From assembly GCA_033239525.1 (NCBI GenBank), contig BSYO01000010.1, forward strand, positions 8,273,379 to 8,337,378: a stretch of 64,000 nt of DNA. The letters run 5' to 3'. Below the pieces are notes generated by a model. The model saw nothing but the letters and a program-made list of their open reading frames with translations. It did not search any database and was not told where the DNA came from. The DNA comes from Nepenthes gracilis (taxonomy: Eukaryota > Streptophyta > Magnoliopsida > Caryophyllales > Nepenthaceae). The translations under genes and the position numbers were made by a program. Shown one piece after another: positions 9,870 through 22,134 of the stretch (the stretch's first letter is position 1; every line of letters starts with the position of its first letter).

Positions 9870-12068
9870 TGTGACGGAATGGTTTTTTTTCCTCAGAAAC
9901 TTCCATCAAGACAAAAACAAGATTTAGGACCAAAATACAACATATAACTTCTGCAAAAATTTTGGTAGAGTCTCCTTTGTAACTGGATAAAAATCTAAAA
10001 ATACAACCTGTACAAAACTTGTATAACCAACCAGTACAAGCACATAACTATCTATTTATACCATAATTTTTCCTACAATACGCGTACATAGGACTACAAA
10101 TGCCATCCATGGCATTAATCTAACAAACCATCTACCATATTAACAGTTCATGAGTGAGATGGCATCTAGGACCTGTATAGAATATCCAGAAGTATAGAGC
10201 CGAAGCAGAACTATTAACATGCAGAAGCATAATTTCCTGTTCATCACATGCATTACATGCATTTTTATACAAAACCTATATATACATAAATGTCCATAGG
10301 CATAAAATTCATATACAAAATCACATATCAAGTGAAGTCTTTACATCCAACTGATTCTCCAAAATAGCCCCAAAATACTTTAGATCTCCACAGTATTCAA
10401 GCTAGGCTCTAGATCACTCCTCGTCCGGTACTAGCTCTACAGTCTCATCTTGAGGAAAAAAATAGTAAAATAGTGAGCTGAGGCCTAGCAAGGTACATGC
10501 AGATATGCAGTAAATCAGTTATATGGAACAGTTATGAAACTATGTAGAAACAGAACAGTTATGCAGAATAGTTTATGCAGAAATGACATAGAAAATAGAG
10601 AAAGTATAATTAGACAATAATTAAACTCAGAAATTAGAATTAGGAACTTTCTCTTTTATATCAATACGGAACAATAATCGGTACATAATAGTATCAGAAA
10701 TGGGCAGAATCAGTTCAGAAAGCAGAATCGGTAGACATAAAAGGACAGTGAAGAACAACAACGGAACTTGCCAGTAGACCCTACTAACTGAGGGGCGAAT
10801 AATCGAAGATAGAATATGTTACTCCACACAATCAAAGGCCAATAAATAGTACAGGAGATTCCTCTCCAAGGGATCTAACCCCTACTCAAAGGTAGTGCCG
10901 GCAGTAAACAGTATCTACCCTCTAGTTTAACGCCCTGAGGAAGGGCGAACCACATATAATTCCATGGAAAGAGTTATCCTCGTTTACCATCATAACTTTC
11001 TAAGGTATGCTGGAAAATTTAACCTGACTGCATGTCAGTCCTGTGTCTTAATTAATAGTAAGTACATCAGAACATAAGTATAGTATTAGAAATATTTTTC
11101 CTCGTACTGTAAACCCCTTTTCAGACCATGCAGTAACAGTTTTTAGTCCTTCAGAAATTAACAGTGTAAATCAATGTAAACTTTTTGGTTAGAAATCACA
11201 TGTTAGGCACCACCATGTTACTAGTTAACTTTTACATGGCAAGAAATTCGGATTAAAACAATTGAATCCCTTCAAATTCGTACTTAGGGCTTCGTCAAAG
11301 CTTTCGGACTCAGATCGAACACCAAACATGTGTTTATTAATGAAATCAATTCCATAAATCCAAATACATATACTAAATCATGCAATTTAACCAAAAGTCC
11401 CTAATATTTTCGAGTTAGGGTTTCACCACATGCTTCCGACCAAATCGAATACTAATTACATGCTTGTTCATGAAATTAAAGCCAAATCTTGCAATACACA
11501 CGAGTAAACACGAAATCTAACCAAACAATCGAGAGAAACATGCATCGTTTACTTTAAACATGCAACAATATAATTTTAGAGTATTTTCATCTATTTTGAA
11601 ACAAGAGAAAGCGATAAAAGTGAAAAACAACGTTCGAAGTACACTTGTCTGAGCCCGATCTACCGTTATTTTAACCTGTAGTAGATCGAAACGAGTGATT
11701 TTCCCTTTTTCTTCTTCTCTTCTCCCTCCTTTTCCTTCGTGCTGCTACTGCTCTCCCTTCTCTCTTTTCCCCTTCCCTTTATAACAAAACGAAATCAGAA
11801 CGGGGGGCAAAAATTGCTACCACATTGCATTTCTTCCAGTGCCTGCTCGAGCGTGCCAGGGCGCACGGCGTGCGGGCCGGTTTGGGAATTTGTGCTCGCT
11901 ACCATGCCTTGGGTGCAGCAGGCGTAGACCTACTGCCTGCTAAACTCGGGTATTTTCTAACTTTTTACTTCCAACACTCATTTTTCAATGCATATTTAGC
12001 CTCTTCTAGGTTATCATCATTTTAATTACTCCCAAATTATCATGTTTTCTGGTCTGAGACCTCTCACA
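9870..12068 (-). repeat. LTR B, complete 5' LTR of the array
   Basis: Bounded on the plus strand by TGTGACGGAA (9870) and CTCTCACA (12068), i.e. TG...CA on either strand. It matches LTR A over 9870-11702. The extra 11703-12068 is U3: a pyrimidine-rich tract, a TATA-like box, a GCTCGAGCG palindrome near 11846 and the LTR start. Beyond 12068 lies pol of element C. Confidence 0.8.
11777..11784 (-). promoter_or_regulatory. TATA-like box in LTR B
   Basis: Minus strand TTATAAAG in U3, about 285 bases from the LTR start, followed downstream by a purine-rich strand. Position agrees with TATA-like boxes in the other LTRs here. Promoter role is inferred. Confidence 0.5.
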
Positions 12069-12567
12069 TCCTCCATTCTCTCATCATTAAGTGAGCTAAA
12101 AGACTGGCTGACTTCCTACTGAGCATATCAACCCCCACATTTTCCTTGCCTAGTTGATATAATATCTAACATTCGTAATCTTTAAGAAGATCCATCCATT
12201 GTCTCTGACACATACTCAGCTCTTTCTATGAGAAGAGATATTTCAAACTTTTATGATTAGTATAGGTAATAAGCTCCTCCCCATATAGATAATGTGTCCA
12301 AGACTTTAGTGCAAAAATGATTGTGGCTAACTCTAGATCATGAATCGGATATCTCTTCACATAGGGCTTTAACTGACGAGACCCATCGGTAATTACCTTC
12401 GCATGCTACGTCAATACATAGCCTTGGCCTTTTTGTGAAGCGTCACAATATTCTACAAATCCATCTAATCCTTGCAGAATCGTCAAAATGGGTATAATGG
12501 TGAATTTCTGCTTTAATTCTTGAAAACTTTGTTCACACTCATCAGACCAATTAAATTTCTCATTTTT
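12069..12567 (-). pseudogene. RNase H / linker region of element C
   Basis: Minus-strand homology to chromovirus RNase H: the tail corresponding to the conserved DALS end is near 12100-12150 and the [11 protein letters not shown] counterpart near 12230-12290. No long frame remains. The A/B array interrupts C at 12068/12069, so C's integrase and 3' LTR must lie left of this window. Confidence 0.65.
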
Positions 12568-13400
12568 CTATGTCAATTTTGTCATTGGCATGGTAATACT
12601 AGAAAACCCCTCCACAAACCTCCTGTAATACCTGGCTAAGACGAGAAAGCTCCTTACCACAGACAGAGTGGTAGGATGAGCTCGATTCGTTATTGCCTTA
12701 ATTTTAGATGGATCCACAGATACTCCAACTCTTAAAATGACATGGCCCAAAATGTGATTTCTTTTAGCAAAAACTCACACTTTTTGAACTTGGCATACAA
12801 ATGCTCTTCACACAACTTTTGAAGCACAATTTTCAAATGCTCCCCATGCTCCACAGTCCCCCTGGAGTAGATCTGAATATCATTGATAAAGATTATAATG
12901 AAATTGTCCAAAAAAGCTCTAAATACCCTATTCATTAGGTCCATAAATGCAGCGGGTGCATTTGATAGGCCGAATGGCATCACTAGAAACTTATAGTGTC
13001 TATATATGGATTGAAAGGCTATCATTGAAGCGTCACTCTCCTTTATCTTTAATTGATGGTAGCCTGACCTTAGGTCAATTTTTGGAAACACGCTTGCTCA
13101 CTGCAACTGGTCGAAGAGATCATCTATCAGGGGCAATGGATATTTATTATTGATGGTCAATTTGTTGAGCTCCCTGTAGTCAATACACAATCGCATCAAA
13201 CCATCTTTCTTTTTAACAAATAGCACGGGTGCTTCCCAGGGTGAAACACTAAGTCTAATGAACGCTTGATCCAAAAGGTCTTGTAACTGAACCCTTAACT
13301 CCTTTAACTTAGCAGGAGCTATTTGATATGGTGCTCTAGAGATTGCTGCAGCTCCTGGTAACAAGTCGATCGCAAATTCAATTTCGCGTTTAGGGGGTAA
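12568..13400 (-). pseudogene. Reverse transcriptase of element C, catalytic Asp lost
   Basis: Three consecutive minus-strand frames (13098-13364, 12732-13091, 12568-12750) cover the RT: fingers with [19 protein letters not shown], palm with [21 protein letters not shown] and the catalytic loop, then the VRSFLVLARYYRRF thumb. The catalytic loop reads FINDIQIYS: the first Asp of the DD pair is Asn (codon at 12882-12884), a GAT to AAT change that should abolish polymerase activity. A stop near 13092-13100 separates fingers and palm. Confidence 0.85.
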
Positions 13401-13978
13401 GTTAGGTAGCTCATCAGGGAAGACGTCTACAAACTCTTGAACTACATCAATGTCCTCAATTTGTCATTCCCTCGACGTTGTTGCAAACAGAAGGCTAAGG
13501 ACCTGTGACATCCACTATGGAGTAGATGGTGAGCATGTAAAACTGAAATCATAGGAGTCACAACACGACTCCCAAAGCCACAAAACTCAAACTTCTCAAT
13601 TCCATCAATAAAGAAGGTCACAACCTTTCGAAAATAATCCACTCAAGCATGGTAGTTAGCCGACCAGTCCATCCCTAAAATTACCTGAAAACTCACCATC
13701 CCTAATAGAATGAGGCCAACTGGCAACTCATAATCATCAACATGAACAATGCATTGAGGGGACATCTTAGTGAGTAGGATAGACTCGCCAACCGGCATCG
13801 AAACTAATAAAATAAAGTCTAAGGGTACCACTTTCACTCCAAGTCTTGCGGCAAAGACCGGTGCCACAAAAGAATGGGTGGAACCAGAATCGATTAGCAT
13901 ATGAGTAGGTATAGAAAAGATTAGAAGAATACCTTCCACAATTGTTGGGGAAGCCTCGGCATCTTTCTCTGTCAACAC
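13401..13978 (-). pseudogene. Protease region of element C
   Basis: Minus-strand retropepsin. The frame 13643-13978 contains VEGILLIFSIP, the active-site HMLIDSGSTHSF and the flap/C-terminal VILGMDWSANYHA. The frame 13442-13642 continues to the linker before RT. A stop separates the two at about 13642. Catalytic Asp is retained. Confidence 0.8.
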
Positions 13979-14999
13979 GAATACTTTCCCTAAAATCAGA
14001 GCCTTTGACTTACTTTGTGGTGTGGATTTCCTGAAAGCCTAGCAATCTCGAGGATAGTGACCGGCCTCTTCATAGCTAAAGCAGAGAAGTGGTCCAGATT
14101 GTCTATCCGATGTAGGTCTAGCTGGCTATGTCTCTGATGTTTGAGGAATAGTCACAGGCTTCAGTGGCATCAAAGGAGTCGATTGCTTAACTCGATAGTC
14201 CTTAAGGACATGTCCGAACTTCCCACATTTGAAACAAGTCTTGTGCTTCTTCAATTGATGTGTTGGCAGTCTAGCAACGTCATTAGTACTGGGCAAGGAT
14301 ATCAGAGCCTTGTTGCCCAACTCCTCCTCCACAATCAGAGCCCTTCGAAAGATCACTCCAAAGTCCTAAAGCTCAAATGGTGCAATAATACAATGAATGG
14401 GGTATGCTAATCCTTGCTGGAACCTTTCTGTCTAGCAACAAAGTATGGAGCATAACGCGACAGCTCTGTAAACTTGGCCTCATACTGGGAAACCGTCATC
14501 AAGCCTTGCTCTAAATGAAGAAACACCTTTTCTTTTTTGGTCCTTAAATTCTTGGGAAAGTACTTGTCATTAAACATTTCTCAAAATGCATCCCACATGA
14601 TAGAGTTAGCCTAAGGTCCAAGCTCTCGCAATCTTGCATTCTACCAATGCTTTGCCTCACCGCTAAGCCTATACACAGCGAAGCAAACCTGATTAGTAGA
14701 AGGACACTTAATCACTGGGAAAGCCTTTTCTAGCCTTCCCATCCAATAGTCAACTTTAGCAAGGTCTAGCTCCCCCATGAACTCCGTGAGTCTTTGATCC
14801 ATGAAATCTCTAAATAGATTCCTCTTCTTCTTCTCCTTCTTTGTCGGTGCATGTCCCAGAACCTACGCCCCAACAGCCAGAGTCACCAGTCCAATGAGCT
14901 AGTGTAGAGCATCAACTACCCAGCCATATCGACAGGTGTCGCTAACAGTCCTAGGCCTCTTGCTGAACTCCTCGAGTGGATATTAGCCTCATCAGACAT
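13979..14999 (-). pseudogene. gag of element C
   Basis: Minus-strand gag from a likely ATG at 14997-14999 (MSDEANIHS) to the zinc knuckle region. The only long remnant is 14126-14356, with the knuckle CFKCGKFGHVLKDY, whose last Cys is again Tyr. The rest (capsid, 14360-14990) is recognisable by order and by the MxDxxF.xxLxxL-type matches to gag of B and K but contains many stops. Confidence 0.7.
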
Positions 15000-15177
15000 T
15001 GCTGCAACAGAATAAAATAACTTAGAATTTCATAATTTTTTTTCAATCCATACAGTCCTTTATCTTGATCGAGACCTCTAAAAATTACCCTAAGTCCTCC
15101 AACATTATCGAATTGCCTAATATTCCCAAATATCAAAATTTCTAAAATCCTCAATACTCTCACAGAACCTTAACTAT

Positions 15178-15189
15178 CTAATACCATAA
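15178..15189 (-). promoter_or_regulatory. Degenerate primer-binding site of element C
   Basis: Minus strand ATTATGGTATTAGA, one base away from the iMet-tRNA complement TGGTATCAGA, placed just inside the LTR end. Confidence 0.65.
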
Positions 15190-17861
15190 TGTTGTGACGA
15201 CCCTAACATAAAATCCACAACTAATACCCAAATCTGATCACATAGAAAAAATTTAAGTCTCAAATTAACATATCGCATATCCACAACTGATAAAAATATA
15301 AATATAATAATCAAAACATCCTCACACCAACGATAAATTTGGAGAAAATACATAGCCCCAAAAATTTTAACAAATAAAGCAAAATATCAAAATGTATCTC
15401 TAGAGTATAAAATCAACACTCTCTCCCGCTAGGCTGCAATCTCTCATGTCACATCCTTTTATCCAACTCTAGAGTCATCATCGTCTAAACCTACAACTCT
15501 AGAAGAAATAAAAATAACATGAGTGAGCCAAATTTTTAACAAGTGATAACAAATCCAAAAACAAATAGGGAATGATAATAAATGTCTTAGATATACAATA
15601 CATAATATATGCTAAGAATCATGAATAATAATACAATATCCAAAAGATAAATATATTCAATAATTTATATTTCATCACATCTATGATCCAAATGTATAAG
15701 AAAGGAAGGTCACTCCAAATCCTGATGTGACAAAGATCATAAGATTTCACCACTAAGAAGCGAAGATCCCTCAGAATCCGACCTCACAAGACATAAAGGA
15801 ATCTCTTAGTCCGAATATCAACGTGAATGACCTGAAAACCAAATAACAATGAACAACATGGATTAAACCGAATATGGATATCGTAAAATCGGACAGATGG
15901 ATTCTACTGTATATAACTCGTGGATTCTATCGAATCCCAAACTCAAGAGGTATTATCAATGATCAAATATCACAATGAATCTCCTTGGAACTTATTCTAC
16001 CACCATGAACCAAAAGCTAAGTATTTGCGCCCCCGATGGTTGGGTAAGTGACACGAGGTTATCTATGGTATCCTCACTACCCTTATAGTCCTCCTAAAGG
16101 CTATACCTATAGCATGCCCATACCATCCGTGATACCGCTCGCCAAATGATATCCTTGATATCATTTCTACGATGGTTACATGGCTATAAGTATTCCTCCA
16201 CAATAAACAATATACCACATTATCATCATGATACTAAAATCAGCATCGGATAAGTGTAAACCATGCTAAGGTGTCGTAGCCTCCCGTTTGACTAGATATC
16301 TTAGTGTTTTTATATGCTCTCCTTAACCTTGACCATAGGAAGCCAATAACTCAAATACTCACGCAATCGAGTATGACTCAAAGAAGGCTTCGCAATTACA
16401 AAAATAGAAATGTCGTTCGGTGCTAACCAGGACTGTACTCACACCATCAAGATTAATACAAAGAAATTTGTCACAGAACGATGAAAAAACAAAAAAGAAC
16501 CAAAAATATTTATTTTGACCAATTTAAACCTTTATTTAATCTTCCATTTTGTTATGATATATGAATCCTATCATCAAAACCATATCTTAATGATCACCTG
16601 TGGACAAGCCTATCATTACCAAATCTAATTCAATCATCCAAAATTCATCTAGCAATTTCCAACAAAACTATAACTCTAACTATGTTTTGTAAATCAACTT
16701 ATATTCTAAAATATGTGCAAACATATTTACCATCAACATAATATGCTAATATTTATTTTACCAACTATTCATGTTCGTATATATATATATATACTCTTAA
16801 ATTACCACATACACCACATCCGCTGCTAACCTCTCTCTCACACACACACACACACCTTCTGCACCCCTACACCTCTCTCATATACACACAAACTCGTGGC
16901 TACACACACACAGCTACACACATGGCTACACACACTTGGACATCTCTATGTATATATGTATATATTTACACGTATCAGGTATGTGTGTTTACACACACAC
17001 ACGCTCATACACAATCTGGTATGTCATCTTCAAATTGACCATCCACGTATATATACTCAAAGTTATATGATCAACTAATTCTCAAATTTGTACAAACAAA
17101 ATCCTACCCATGAATTTATACTTGAATGAAACAAGATCCTGAATCATATCTCCACCATTTTCACACCACGGAACTATAAGGAAACAGAGCATGTCTAATT
17201 TTTATTGATGTCCAAATTTTGATCTCCCATTAGGACAAACAACGATTTCAATACATTAACCTATAAGGTTTTATCTCCTATTTAGCATTAATTCCTTAAA
17301 TTTTCGTTCCCATTTACAAATAGAATCGAAACCTTGTTTTTCACAATTTCTCACCTTACAGCCTATTTTCACCGAAATCCTCCAAAATCACCCACAAACA
17401 ACTAAATCACACACAATCTCAATACACAAATAGAGACTCGACAATAACAGGAAGAAGGAAGGTCATGAACTATTTTCAAAGGAATTTTAAATCAACTTGC
17501 CTAATTTTTCTCACTTTCTCCAGTGACGACGNAAACGACAACAGCAATGACGACTACAACGATGATGACGGTGAAAGTAGTGTGCTTCCAGCAAGTCCTT
17601 TCTCACTTTTTCTCTTTCTCCTTCTCTCTGTGATTTTGCCAGGTAACGACGAAGGAGAAGAAGATGAAGGGAAGGTTTTAAGAAAAATGAGAAAAATTGA
17701 ATAGAGAAAAATAAGGCTGAAAATCGAAAGAAGAAAGGAAAATAATCTGGCCTTCCAACTGCTTGGCTAAAGAAGAGGAAGCCACCGTAGAGCACAAATC
17801 AGCTAGGAGTTTCTTCCTCTTTCCTCTTCTTCTTCATTCATCTCTCTCTCCCCATTTTCTA

Positions 17862-17934
<73 letters not shown>

Positions 17935-18006
17935 TTAACCTTATAAAATAATTTAACATTTATTATATAAATTAAGAATAAATTTAAAAAAATACTAGGG
18001 ATGTCA
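15190..18006 (-). repeat. LTR C, 5' LTR of element C
   Basis: Runs from TGTTGTGACGACC (after the primer site) to ATGTCA at 18001-18006, giving a minus-strand LTR starting TGACATCCC. Shares blocks with LTRs D and E, including the GGCTGGGTAA-type segment near 16040, the ATGATATC palindrome near 16146 and a trinucleotide array near its U3 start. Contains one N at 17532, CA/TA-rich tracts at 16780-17000 and a pyrimidine-rich U3. Right end fixed by the resumption of LTR G sequence. Confidence 0.7.
17863..17934. repeat. (ATT)n microsatellite in LTR C
   Basis: About 24 uninterrupted ATT units, 70 bases from the start of LTR C. An (AAT)n array occupies the comparable U3 position of LTR E. Confidence 0.95.
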
Positions 18007-19335
18007 CGGGTATACCTTCAAACTCGGATATACCGGGCCATAGTTCTTATTGTCACCAAAAGTTCCCCCATGGCCAAGGGGCATTCATTGATCTAGCATT
18101 ATAATGTTCTAAAATATGCTAAGGAATATCACCCTTTGAAATAAAAATCCTTGATCCAATTTTATGATTTTTCTTCATATTTTATTTGAAAACTTACACA
18201 AATTAACATAGTCTTTTATTCTTGATTTTCCCACTCCATGAGAAAATGCCAATGATATATCACAAATTGCAGAGTTCCAAATTACTTGATACAGATACCT
18301 ATTTCACATTCTAATGAACTTATACATATATGTATTGTTATATTATTTGGATCTTAAGTCTTAGACTTGAATGGATGCTTTTTCATAAGCTAAAATTCGG
18401 ATTTGGGGTCTGGTGCTTCAAACCACTTCAAGAATTTCCACAAAAACATGCAAAATAAGCAATTTTCACAATATTGGTCCGTATACTCAACATATGGAAT
18501 ATATTTAGAAAGAAATTTGAACATTTAATGAACTTAACATAGTTACCCAAACATGTGAAGCATTATATATGAAATACAAGGAATAAAACATCATAATACT
18601 TAAAATCATGCCATTGGTAGGGTTAGGGTTTTCAATTTAACACCAGTTTTCACTTAAACTTCGAAATCGGAAGGAAAATCGACATGTATTCATGTTTTTC
18701 ACACATATACTTCAAAATCGGAAAGCAAATCAACATATATACACATTTAACACGTGAATATTTCAAGATCTAAGTTTAGGTAGGTATTTGAACAAGAATA
18801 CTCCAGAGGAACAGTAAGAGAAGAGCAATAAGAGAAAGAAAAGTATGGTAGTACACCTACCTCGACCCGATCTATAAGTTTTTCAACTAGCTTCAAGCCA
18901 AAAACAAACTCAAAAGCCTCGATCTCCTCTTCTCTCTCCTCCTTTACCATGTTCTCTCTTTCTCCTCTCTCCCTTTTCTTCACAAAATTGACAAAAAATA
19001 GGATGCACGGCCTTAAATTGGCCGACTGACGCTCTAGCACCAGTTGGGTGCTCCCCAAGTGTGCCAGCACTAGACTTCATGCTTAAGAACACCTCGGGCA
19101 TGGTTCGGGTGTGGGGTCACTAGAATATGAGCCTTAGGTTGTGCTCAAGCGAGCGGCGGGCATCACTTTACAAGAATCTATGCTCTGGCATCGCTCAAGT
19201 GCCCTTCGGGCATCCTTCCTCTCCCTTCCAATTATGCTTCTGAATTCTAATTTCACTCATACATTAAGCCTAATATTGATTATATTAACTTAATTATTTA
19301 TAATTCCTATATTTTGGAAACTAGTACCTTACATT
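18007..19335 (-). repeat. LTR G fragment, split by element C
   Basis: Minus-strand LTR portion ending CTAGTACCTTACA on the plus strand (LTR start TGTAAGGTACTAG). Contents match LTR K in order: the ATATGCTAAGGAATA block, an AAATCGGA-rich segment, the CTACCTCGACCCGATC block, a pyrimidine tract and GCTC-rich U3. It lacks its R/U5 end, which was displaced when element C inserted at 18006/18007. The sequence to its right is gag of a Tat-type element. Confidence 0.65.
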
Positions 19336-20040
19336 ACAGCTTACAAGCGAAGTCTATCTAGTTGTTCCAGGAGCTCGCTGACTGTTTCCTAACACAGTTT
19401 GCCTCAAGTAAAATGGAGGACAAGCATGCGTGTCTTTTGAGCCACCACTAGTAGAAGAAGGATGAAAGCTTGAAGCACATCCTGGGACGTTTCACCTTCG
19501 AAGCCTAAAAGGTATCCCGACTAACCAATAAGGTGAAATTGAGTGCCTTCATAGCAACTCTACAACCAGGAGACTTCTTTAAACATCTCGTCCACTAGAA
19601 TCCTCAAACCTTTTAGGAGGCTGAAGCCATCGCCCAAACTTATATAGCTGCCGAAGAGACCAACGAGGCAAAATAATTAGAGCGTGAAGACTAACCCATT
19701 AAGGAACTAGCTAGTAGAAAGAAGGAGAATGGAGATGGAAACCACTCAAGGAAGCATCCACGGACTGAGTCAGGTGCTCAAAGGGAGTATAGGCCCCTGA
19801 ACTTGACTATCCTAAATGACACTCGCATCAATATCTAAATATAGATCTGGGATGAGAAATTTTTGAAGTAGCTGAAGACATTGAAGAACTCAGATGGAGG
19901 AGACCAGTCGAAATATTGGTTGTATCATAAGTCTATAGGGCCCAGCACTGAAGACTACCGTACGCTACAGAAAGAGATTGAAGATTTGGTTTAAAAAGGA
20001 CACCTCGCCTTATTCCTGTGAAGACCCAAGCAAACCTTGG
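19336..20040 (+). pseudogene. gag of a Tat-type gypsy element
   Basis: Plus-strand capsid/nucleocapsid remnant. Recognisable in order: FASSKMEDKHACLL, the LGRFTFEA block, LTNKVKLSAFIATLQPGDFF, an AQTYIAAEETNEAK block and the late-gag RTLQKEIEDLV.KGHL segment typical of Tat/Ogre elements. Many in-frame stops are present and the zinc-knuckle residues are replaced (KYWLYHKSIG). The 5' part is missing: LTR G sits directly upstream. Confidence 0.75.
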
Positions 20041-20169
20041 CCAGAGCAGATGGGGATGACGCCGAGCAGCGAAGAAATTGAGTGGTGACTGGGGTTGTTA
20101 ATATGGTGATGACATGACCAGCGAAGAATAATGCCCTGAATCACTCAGTGATGACCGCTGGCATTAAAA

Positions 20170-20640
20170 AGCTGAGGGTAGGAGCTAGAAATGATATCAT
20201 TAGTTTTAGTAATAAAGATATGGCTCATGTTATAACTCCCCACTTTGATTCCTTGATTGTAACTGCCTTCATTTTGGATGGTACCGTAGACTACTAACTG
20301 AAATTAATCTTTATTAATAATAAAAATTATCAAAATTTACTTTACCTCGATACATTCTTTAAATTGGGTCTAAAGAGGAGTCAAACGAAGCCCACAGAGG
20401 GACCCCTGTATGGGTTGGATAACGAGGTTGTACCCGTATAGGGGGTGGTTGAGTTGGAAGTCACACTAGGGGCTTACTCGAGGATAGCCACCAAGATGCT
20501 TACTTTTTTGGTAGTAGATCTTCTGTCTCTCTACAATGCCATCCTGGGCCAACCCTACCTGACCACCTTCAGGGTGGTGATGTTAATCCCACATTTAAAG
20601 ATGGAGTTGTACGGCATAGGAGAGGTCCTCAGAGATTAAA
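20170..20640 (+). pseudogene. Protease of the Tat-type element, active site lost
   Basis: Plus-strand retropepsin homologue: FSNKDMAHVITPHFDSLIVT, then the active-site position, then LYLDTFFKLGL and the C-terminal open stretch 20445-20639 (VVDLLSLYNAILGQPYL, LKMELYGIGEVLRD). At the expected catalytic Asp the codon at 20316-20318 is AAT (Asn) and the following Gly-Ser is also lost. Clearly dead. Confidence 0.75.
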
Positions 20641-20869
20641 TGATTGGCCAGATGTGTTACCTGTCTTAGGTTACTCGGGTGCCTCTTGGCGAACCAATTA
20701 AAGACCTTGACTGTTATGATAAGACCACCTTGCTGCAAGCCCAATTAGGAAAATCAATGGATTGAGTCCCTTTGAGCCTAGGCGACCCTAGGAAGTGTGT
20801 GCAAATTGGGAGTTCGTGGTCAGATCCCCTCCGAGACTAGCTAATAGGCTTCCTCCGGTGGAACACTGA

Positions 20870-22134
20870 CTCTTCACTTGGACACCCACTAACATGCCAA
20901 GGATATTGACTAGAGTAATGGTCCACAAGTTGGGCTAGATCCCAATCATAAACCCGTCCGACAAAGCAAAAGAAATCACTCCATCGAGAAACTGGTCGGC
21001 ATCCATGAGGAGGTTAGAAAGCTACACTATGCCAAGTTCATCAGGATGGTCCAGCACTCAAATTGGATGTCCAATGTGGTCCTCGTCAAGAAAAGCAATG
21101 GAAAGTGAAGGATGTGTGTTGACTTCACCGACGTCAACAAAGTATGTCCAAAGGATAATTCCATGTCCAGCCATGAACTATTAATCTTATGGACACACAC
21201 TCAAGCTATAACCAGATTAAGACAAGCCTAGAGGATGAGGAATATACATCATTCATGACTGACCAAGGAATATATTGCTACAAGGTCATGCCCTTCGGAT
21301 TGAAGAATGCCTATACGACCAACAAATGGCTTGTGAACAAGATGTTCAAAGCCCAGATTGGCTGAAACATGGAGATGTACGAGGATGATATACTTGTCAA
21401 AAGCAAAGCTACCGACGACCATATCTACAGCCTCGACGAAGCATTCAACATCCTCTAGACGATCAGATGAAGTTGAATCCAGCTAAGTCTTTCTTCGAAG
21501 TGACCATGGGGAAATTCCTAGGCTTTATCATCTCATAATGAAGGATTGAAACAAAACCCAAAAAGATGAAGGTGATCCTCGACATGAACTAGTCCCGGAC
21601 TGTGAAGGAAGTCTAGAGATTCACTGGGAAGCACATGACACTCTCTCTGTTCTTGTCAAAGTCTACATAAAAGTACCTACCCTTCTTTAAAACTTTGAGG
21701 GGAATGAAGGCAGCTAGTTTCCAATGGACGATTGACTATGAAGCTACCTTCCATGAGCTAAAGGAGTAACTTGCCAGCCCTTCTCTTCTAACATCTCTAC
21801 AAGAAAGAGAAGAGTTATACTTATATCTAGCGATGTCTAACACCACGTTAAGCTCGATTTTGTTCCAACAGCTGCTCGACAAGTAATGACTGGAATATTA
21901 TGTCAACAAGGTTTTGACGGACCTAGAGACTCGCTTCTCATATGTTGAGAGAGTAGCCCTAGCACTCGTCTATTCCACCCAGAAGCTGCATCCTTACTTC
22001 CAGGCATACAAGATCGTGGTTCTAATCGACCAGCCTCTGAAAGGAATCTTGTAGAGGCTAGATATGTCTGAGCGGTTAGTTAAATGGGCCATTGAGTTGG
22101 CAAATTTGATGTGGAGTTCTAATATAAGTGGATC
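20870..22134 (+). pseudogene. Reverse transcriptase and RNase H of the Tat-type element
   Basis: Plus-strand RT: NHKPVRQSKRNHS, EVRKLHYAKFIRMVQHSNWMSN, VVLVKKSNGK, a catalytic loop MYEDDILVKSK (near 21370-21400, both Asp kept), LNPAKSFFEVTMGKFLGFIIS, then RNase H-like LYLAMSNTTLSSILFQQ, RFSYVERVALALVYSTQKL and WAIELANF. Stops and frameshifts occur every few dozen codons. It ends abruptly at about 22134 (YKWIEV), where an LTR fragment begins; integrase is absent. Confidence 0.8.

Larger units (their letters stand above)
1..12068 (-). mobile_element. Tandem Ty3/gypsy chromovirus array A-B sharing LTRs
   Basis: Two internal gag-pol bodies lie in the same orientation and are separated by one LTR. 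Position 1 aligns with about 5899, and the A body (1-3456) matches the B body (5899-9869) at roughly nine bases in ten by eye. Both end in the same tRNA-iMet primer-binding site next to an LTR terminus reading TGTGACGGAA on the plus strand. The array is cut by the left window edge. Its right LTR ends at 12068, and the sequence beyond is pol of a different element, so the array was inserted into element C. The shared middle LTR suggests recombination between LTRs rather than two independent insertions. Confidence 0.85.
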
